The notes under the pieces: model-generated
What the model was told of the DNA's origin: nothing
What the model saw: the letters and a program-made list of their open reading frames with translations, nothing else
The model's database searches: none
In this document: positions 4,708 through 8,642 of the stretch, one piece after another
How the letters are laid out: every line of letters starts with the position of its first letter
How positions within the stretch are numbered: the stretch's first letter is position 1
Source: an uncultured bacterium
GTDB taxonomy: Bacteria; Planctomycetota; Phycisphaerae; Phycisphaerales; SM1A02
Direction: 5' to 3'
Length of the DNA: 8,642 bases
Assembly (NCBI GenBank): GCA_903914045.1
Contig: CAIWNO010000154.1
Location: forward strand, 1-8,642
Made by a program: the position numbers and the translations under genes

Positions 4708-7700
4708 TCATCGATACCCACTTACGCCATCACTTGGATTGGTGTTGCCAAATACAGTGACCGCCACAATGGTGTACGTGTAGTCAAGTCCGGCCACTGC
4801 CGTGGTGTCGTTGAATGTTGTCGAAGCGTTGCCAAGATTTGTTCCAATGGCCGACGTAGAACCGTTGCGGTAAATTTTGTAACTGGTTGCGCCAGGCAAT
4901 TTTGCCCACTTCACTTGGACCTTGTCCGTAAACGTTCCATTACTTGCTACAACTCCTGTGACACGCGTTAAAGCGCGACTTCCGCTATCACCAATACTGG
5001 CCACGCTTACGCCCACGCTCGTGACGGATTTCACCGTGTAGATGTACACAGTGTTCAGCGCCGCGGTGGTGTCGTTAAAAGTGGTTGCAGTTGTTCCTGA
5101 AGTTGAACCAATCGCAGTTGCGGTGCCACTTCGGAAAATGATGTAGCCAATAGATTGCGGCACATATTCCCATGTCACACGCACTTTGTCGCTATAGGTT
5201 GAATCCGATGCGCGCACATTGAGCGGCGCAGCCAAGTTGCGGAACCCAGATTTGGCAACACTCAACGGACTCGCGCTTGCCATATTGACGGACTTCACTT
5301 GATATGAGTAGATCACACCGATCGCAGTTGTGGTGTCATTATAAATAACGGAAGCATTTCCAGTGGTTGTACCGATTGGCCGCGTCGAACCATTTCGAAA
5401 CACTTCATAACTAATCGCGCCTGGAGAAGCGCTCCATTGAATTTGAATTTTGTCGGTGAAGGTTCCATTGCTGACTGCGACATTTAGCGGCGCCACCGCG
5501 ACAGGAGATTTAAATCCACTGTCCGCTGCGCTGAGCACGCTGATGACAGAACCCACCATGGCTTGCACGGTGTAACTGTAAACCGTGGAAGTGGTCGCGG
5601 ACGTATCGCCGTAGATCACCGCCGCATTTCCAGTCAGCGTTGCGATAGCTGTGGTTGATCCACCGCGGAATACTTTATAACTGTTCGCTCCAGAAACAGC
5701 GTCCCAAGAAACAAGGACTTGTTGCGTAAATGTTCCATCAGTTGCACGGACATTTGTAGGCGCAGGCAGCGTGGTGCTACGAATGCCGCTGACGGTTGAA
5801 CTGTTTGCGGAGTTTCCCAGCGCGCACGACGCGATAACCGCGTATTTATAAGTGGTTTTAAATGCCACATTAAAGTCCGAGTAGGAGTTGCCTGGACTGG
5901 TTCCAAGTTGGGTTGGCGTGGCGTTGCCAACGGAACGCATAAGCTTGTAACTGGTTGCGCCTTCAACCGCATCCCACTTTAAACTGACTTGGTCATACAG
6001 CGTGCCATTGCTTGCCGTGACATTGATTGGCGTTGAAAGTTTTTTCCATCCAGTGAATACCGCGCTGTTGGAATAATTCACGCCCTGAGCGTTGGCCGAA
6101 ACATAATATGAATATAAAATTCCCGCTTGCGCTGTTTCGTCAGAGAAGGACGCGCTGGAAGATGTTCCAATGACAACGGCCTCTCCATTGCCTTGCTTGC
6201 GCAGAATGGTGTAGCCAGCCGCATTGGCTATTGCATCCCAAGTCAATGTGATTTTGTTGGTGAATGTGCCAGCGCTAGCAACCACGTTTGTGGGCGCCGA
6301 TAGAAATGGCCTGCAAAGACCAGTGTCACTTGCGCTTGCGGCTGAACTTCCCAAACTCCAGGACGCAATCACTGAGTATGTATAAATAATTTGCGATTCT
6401 GCGGTGAGATCGGTGAAGGAATTGGTGGCGCTTGTGCCAATGATTGTTGGTGTGTCAGTGCCAATGGCGCGCAGAATGGAATATTCAGAGGCAACCGCAA
6501 CGGAGGCCCATGAAATATCCACGTGGTCTTCGTATTTGCCATCGCTTGCTGCAACGGCCGTTGGCGCGGGCAGCGTTCCATTAAAGAAAGGCATTGGATC
6601 AGAAGCAACTCCGTTGGCCGTAACCACAAGTGAATACGCGCCAACAGGAACACTCATAGGCACGGTGAAATTGGTGGTGGTCACCAAATCGCCTGTCATA
6701 ACGCTTGTGCTATTCCAATTGAACGTTCGTGCGTAATACACATTCGTGCCGGAAGTCAGTCGAATGATGGGGTAATTGGTATTCATTTGCCAATCGTCGC
6801 CGTATGAGGCGCCTTCGCAAATGCCGTTGAAGAGTTTGCCTGTCAACGTGAACGTGTCGGTTAAGCCCAGTGCAAGTTCAACCTTTGTAATAGTTGGTTT
6901 GGCTTGCTCAAGTGGCGCGCCATTTGGTTTGTAGATGTAATACTGATTGGAATCTTGCGCGGCGCCCATGACGGAACCATCGGGCAGGTCAAGCAAGGTG
7001 AAGATGTAGCAAGATGCGTCAATGCTTGCGCCGCCACCTGGCGCGCCAATTTGCGTGATGGTGTTGGTGATGTAGTCGTATTCGTAGAACGTGGTTGGTG
7101 GCGGAAAGTGATCCGCACTTGTTGGCACTGGCGATGCCACAAACAAAACTTTTCCATCGGACATCATGGCCATGGGCGCGTCTGGCGCGCCGTTGGCGCC
7201 AGGAATAATTGGACCCGCGGTCCATGTTCCATTGGCGGTGCTTCCAGATGGCGTATACAACGCCGTGTTGCTTGTGGCGCCAATGAAAAACGCTTTGCCA
7301 TTTGGAAGAAGCACTGCGCCGCCGGTTTCCCAGCCGAAATCGTCGTACAACTTCACGGGCACAGCTGCATCGCGCACCCATTTGTTGGTGGCGGGTATAT
7401 AGCGCTCGGAAGAAGTGCTGTGAATATCAACAAACAAAATGCTGTCGTCGGGCAATTTCACCCAGGCGGATTCATTGTGAACACCCAAAGCGGTGGGACC
7501 AGTTGAGTACGTATTTGTAGTTGGATTATAAATTTTAACGGTCTTGCTTGAGTTGTCCACCAACCCCTGCAGCACGCGCCCGTCCGCAAGAATTTCTGAA
7601 TTGGCGTCACTGACGCGACCTGGAGAAGGCGTTGAAGTCCATATGTCGGTGAGTGGGTTGTAGACCTCGCCGGTATAAAGACCAGAGCCATATTCACCGC

Positions 7701-8031
7701 CCGCAACATATAAACGGCCGTCCATAAGAAGTTGCGATGAAAAATAAAGTCGCGTGTCATGCATTGGCGCAACGGAGGTCCATGTTCCGTTGGCGTAACT
7801 GCCGTGAATGTCTGGCGTGAGTTTGTTCCAAATGTTGCCAACGTCATTTGGGTCGCCACCACTAAACGATTTGCACAAAATGCTGCCGTCCGACATGGCG
7901 ATCATGACGCCGCCGTTCGCGTCGGGAGCGGGGGTAATGGGAATCCACTTTCCCTCGCCAAGGCTTGTCGCACAAATGTTGGTGAGTGTAATAATGCTTG
8001 TTGCAATGATTTTTGAAAGTGTGTTTTTCAT
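4708..8031 (-). CDS. Secreted Kelch-propeller / IPT / seven-FN3 protein
   Basis: Predicted exported protein of 1107 residues. The frame opens at a GTG at 8058, but I start at the ATG at 8031 because it gives a clean signal peptide: MKNTLSK, then a hydrophobic stretch to about residue 22, with likely cleavage after NICA or CATS. Residues about 28-375 form a Kelch/galactose-oxidase-like beta-propeller. I count seven blades, each with a strand of the form L-x-D/N-G-x-V/L-x-x-x-G, for example LLMDGRLYVAGG near 101-112. I do not find the copper-radical residues of galactose oxidase, so I infer binding or structure, not oxidation. An IPT/TIG-like domain follows at about 380-483, with the GASYGDDWQMNTNYPIIRL segment seen in secreted Kelch proteins. 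Seven FN3 domains of 85-90 residues run from 489 to the end. No sorting signal, dockerin or membrane anchor is present at the C-terminus, so it is probably extracellular or periplasmic. No Shine-Dalgarno sequence is seen. The ligand is unknown. Confidence 0.9.
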   Translation of the reverse strand: MKNTLSKIIATSIITLTNICATSLGEGKWIPITPAPDANGGVMIAMSDGSILCKSFSGGDPNDVGNIWNKLTPDIHGSYANGTWTSVAPMHDTRLYFSSQLLMDGRLYVAGGEYGSGLYTGEVYNPLTDIWTSTPSPGRVSDANSEILADGRVLQGLVDNSSKTVKIYNPTTNTYSTGPTALGVHNESAWVKLPDDSILFVDIHSTSSERYIPATNKWVRDAAVPVKLYDDFGWETGGAVLLPNGKAFFIGATSNTALYTPSGSTANGTWTAGPIIPGANGAPDAPMAMMSDGKVLFVASPVPTSADHFPPPTTFYEYDYITNTITQIGAPGGGASIDASCYIFTLLDLPDGSVMGAAQDSNQYYIYKPNGAPLEQAKPTITKVELALGLTDTFTLTGKLFNGICEGASYGDDWQMNTNYPIIRLTSGTNVYYARTFNWNSTSVMTGDLVTTTNFTVPMSVPVGAYSLVVTANGVASDPMPFFNGTLPAPTAVAASDGKYEDHVDISWASVAVASEYSILRAIGTDTPTIIGTSATNSFTDLTAESQIIYTYSVIASWSLGSSAASASDTGLCRPFLSAPTNVVASAGTFTNKITLTWDAIANAAGYTILRKQGNGEAVVIGTSSSASFSDETAQAGILYSYYVSANAQGVNYSNSAVFTGWKKLSTPINVTASNGTLYDQVSLKWDAVEGATSYKLMRSVGNATPTQLGTSPGNSYSDFNVAFKTTYKYAVIASCALGNSANSSTVSGIRSTTLPAPTNVRATDGTFTQQVLVSWDAVSGANSYKVFRGGSTTAIATLTGNAAVIYGDTSATTSTVYSYTVQAMVGSVISVLSAADSGFKSPVAVAPLNVAVSNGTFTDKIQIQWSASPGAISYEVFRNGSTRPIGTTTGNASVIYNDTTTAIGVIYSYQVKSVNMASASPLSVAKSGFRNLAAPLNVRASDSTYSDKVRVTWEYVPQSIGYIIFRSGTATAIGSTSGTTATTFNDTTAALNTVYIYTVKSVTSVGVSVASIGDSGSRALTRVTGVVASNGTFTDKVQVKWAKLPGATSYKIYRNGSTSAIGTNLGNASTTFNDTTAVAGLDYTYTIVAVTVFGNTNPSDGVSGYR
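4711..6567 (-). repeat. Seven FN3 domain repeats encoded in tandem
   Basis: Approximate domain boundaries on the minus strand, first to last: 6567-6298, 6297-6034, 6033-5764, 5763-5494, 5493-5230, 5229-4966 and 4965-4711. Each begins (A/T)P-x-N-V-x-A-S-x-G-T-(F/Y), then D-K-V-x-V-x-W, a GA-x-SY-x-(V/I)-(F/Y)-R strand, an FNDTTA-like turn, and a YSYTV strand, ending near SG-(F/Y)-R. The last four share an R-x-G-S/T-T-x-x-I-G/A pattern and are closer to one another than to the first three, which carry a longer x-x-G-x-x-x-P/A-x-x-(I/L)-G-T loop. Confidence 0.85.
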
Positions 8032-8100
8032 ATGGTGCTGCGTGGAGTTGATTGACACGTGGTGTAGCTGAAGTGCCCCGAGAATTCGGTCACATTTGAG

Positions 8101-8119
8101 ATGATTCCTAGTGAATCAT
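8101..8119. promoter_or_regulatory. Inverted repeat overlapping a -10-like element upstream of the propeller gene
   Basis: ATGATTC and GAATCAT form a perfect 7-bp inverted repeat with a five-base spacer. On the minus strand a TATGAT at 8115-8120 overlaps the outer arm and would serve as a -10 about 84 bases before the ATG at 8031. No good -35 is seen 16-18 bases upstream. A dimeric regulator covering the -10 would fit, but this is inference from the arrangement only. Confidence 0.3.
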
Positions 8120-8171
8120 ACGGCTTTGAAAGCGATTTGCTTGCCGAAAAATGGGTGGAATTTGGGACTTT

Positions 8172-8201
8172 GGCGGCAATCCGCTTTTACGGACAGCCGC
8201 C
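8172..8201 (-). terminator. Hairpin across the stop codon of the beta-helix gene
   Basis: Arms GGCGGC (8172-8177) and GCCGCC (8196-8201) pair, with an inner TCCG/CGGA stem (8180-8183 with 8190-8193), a two-by-two internal loop and a six-base loop that contains the TAA stop. That makes 10 bp in total. No T-tract follows immediately on the minus strand; a run of five T lies about 30 bases further on. It is a possible 3'-end structure rather than a textbook terminator. Confidence 0.4.
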
Positions 8202-8642
8202 CATATTCAGCAACACCAAGCCAATATCAACAGAATCAATAAACCCGTTCATGTTTTGATCGGGTTGAATGAAATCTGGATCAGTTGGCTCGCCTATATA
8301 CAACAGCACAAATCCTAAGTCGCCATTGTCAACATCGCCGTTGCCACTGATATCAGGGAAGCAATCGCAAATGGTGTTGCCGCCGTCTTCAAATAGCGCC
8401 CACACATTTTCGCGCTTGGAAATTGCGCTGATGTTGTTGCAAATGGTGTTGTCCGTCAGCGTGATATTTTGCTGAGGGTTTGATGGATTCACCAATGCCC
8501 ACAAGCCACCGCCGCGTTCTTGCGCGGAGTTGTTGGTGATGGTGCAATTGCTCACCAAGAATTTTTGAGCGGCGCCTGCAAGCGGAGCCATTGAAATGCC
8601 GCCGCCGTCGCTGACATTGGAGCGATTGCCGCTGATGGTGCA
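8187..8642 (-). CDS. C-terminal part of a beta-helix protein with dockerin-like tail (5' end outside window)
   Basis: The frame is open to the window edge; only the last 151 residues are visible, and the ATG at 8591 is internal because the repeat pattern continues upstream of it. Residues 1-91 of the fragment are parallel beta-helix rungs: CTISGN...GGGI at 1-16 and CTITNN...GGGL at 33-47, then NTICNN at 65-70. This is the pattern of surface proteins with polymorphic outer-membrane-like repeats. A CDCFP hinge leads to two 12-residue calcium-loop motifs, DISGNGDVDNGD at 97-108 and DQNMNGFIDSVD at 128-139, each followed by a hydrophobic helix (DLGFVLL, DIGLVLL). The protein ends NMGGCP. This resembles dockerin-like C-termini frequent in planctomycete secreted proteins. 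It is predicted to be exported; the tail may mediate anchoring or assembly. The same strand as the propeller gene 155 bp downstream suggests a shared secreted-protein locus. Confidence 0.85.
   Translation of the reverse strand, partial: CTISGNRSNVSDGGGISMAPLAGAAQKFLVSNCTITNNSAQERGGGLWALVNPSNPQQNITLTDNTICNNISAISKRENVWALFEDGGNTICDCFPDISGNGDVDNGDLGFVLLYIGEPTDPDFIQPDQNMNGFIDSVDIGLVLLNMGGCP

Noticed and set aside
6904..7506. Plus-strand frame of 200 codons antisense to the propeller domain
   Set aside because: It mirrors a strongly supported coding sequence and is rich in Trp, Arg and Gly without family motifs.

Overview
The window looks like a bacterial chromosome segment, most likely from a planctomycete (Phycisphaerae-type). 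That placement is inference. It rests on the right-hand end, where a parallel beta-helix protein ends in a two-loop, dockerin-like calcium-binding tail with a Gly-Cys-Pro terminus, and on the neighbouring secreted beta-propeller/fibronectin-III protein. Both are styles common in that group. Most genes here lack a clear Shine-Dalgarno sequence, which is compatible but not diagnostic.

Left part (1-2864), pyrimidine nucleoside salvage. A concentrative nucleoside transporter (minus strand, C-terminus outside the window) is divergent from a uridine kinase-like P-loop kinase (plus strand, 1134-1883). The kinase converges on a class II thymidine kinase (minus strand, 2298-2864). The likely job is uptake of nucleosides followed by phosphorylation of uridine/cytidine and thymidine. 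The 414-bp gap between the two convergent kinases has no credible gene. It is filled by four tandem 47-48-bp units, a large nested hairpin, and a second set of three 38-41-bp units in the opposite orientation. This is the most unusual structure in the window.

Middle (2861-4539), a tight minus-strand cluster read osmC -> rluA-family -> tdk. An OsmC-family thiol protein is followed by a long RluA-family pseudouridine synthase, whose stop codon overlaps the tdk start as ATGA. The synthase has a low-complexity N-terminal extension and a 12-residue tandem-repeat insertion between conserved core segments.

Right part (4708-8642), minus strand, secreted proteins. A protein of about 1107 residues has a signal peptide, a seven-bladed Kelch/galactose-oxidase-like propeller, an IPT/TIG-like domain and seven FN3 domains. 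Upstream lies the 3' end of a beta-helix/dockerin-like protein gene. The short intergenic stretches hold hairpins and one inverted repeat that may be regulatory. I see no RNA genes, CRISPR array, transposase or phage genes.
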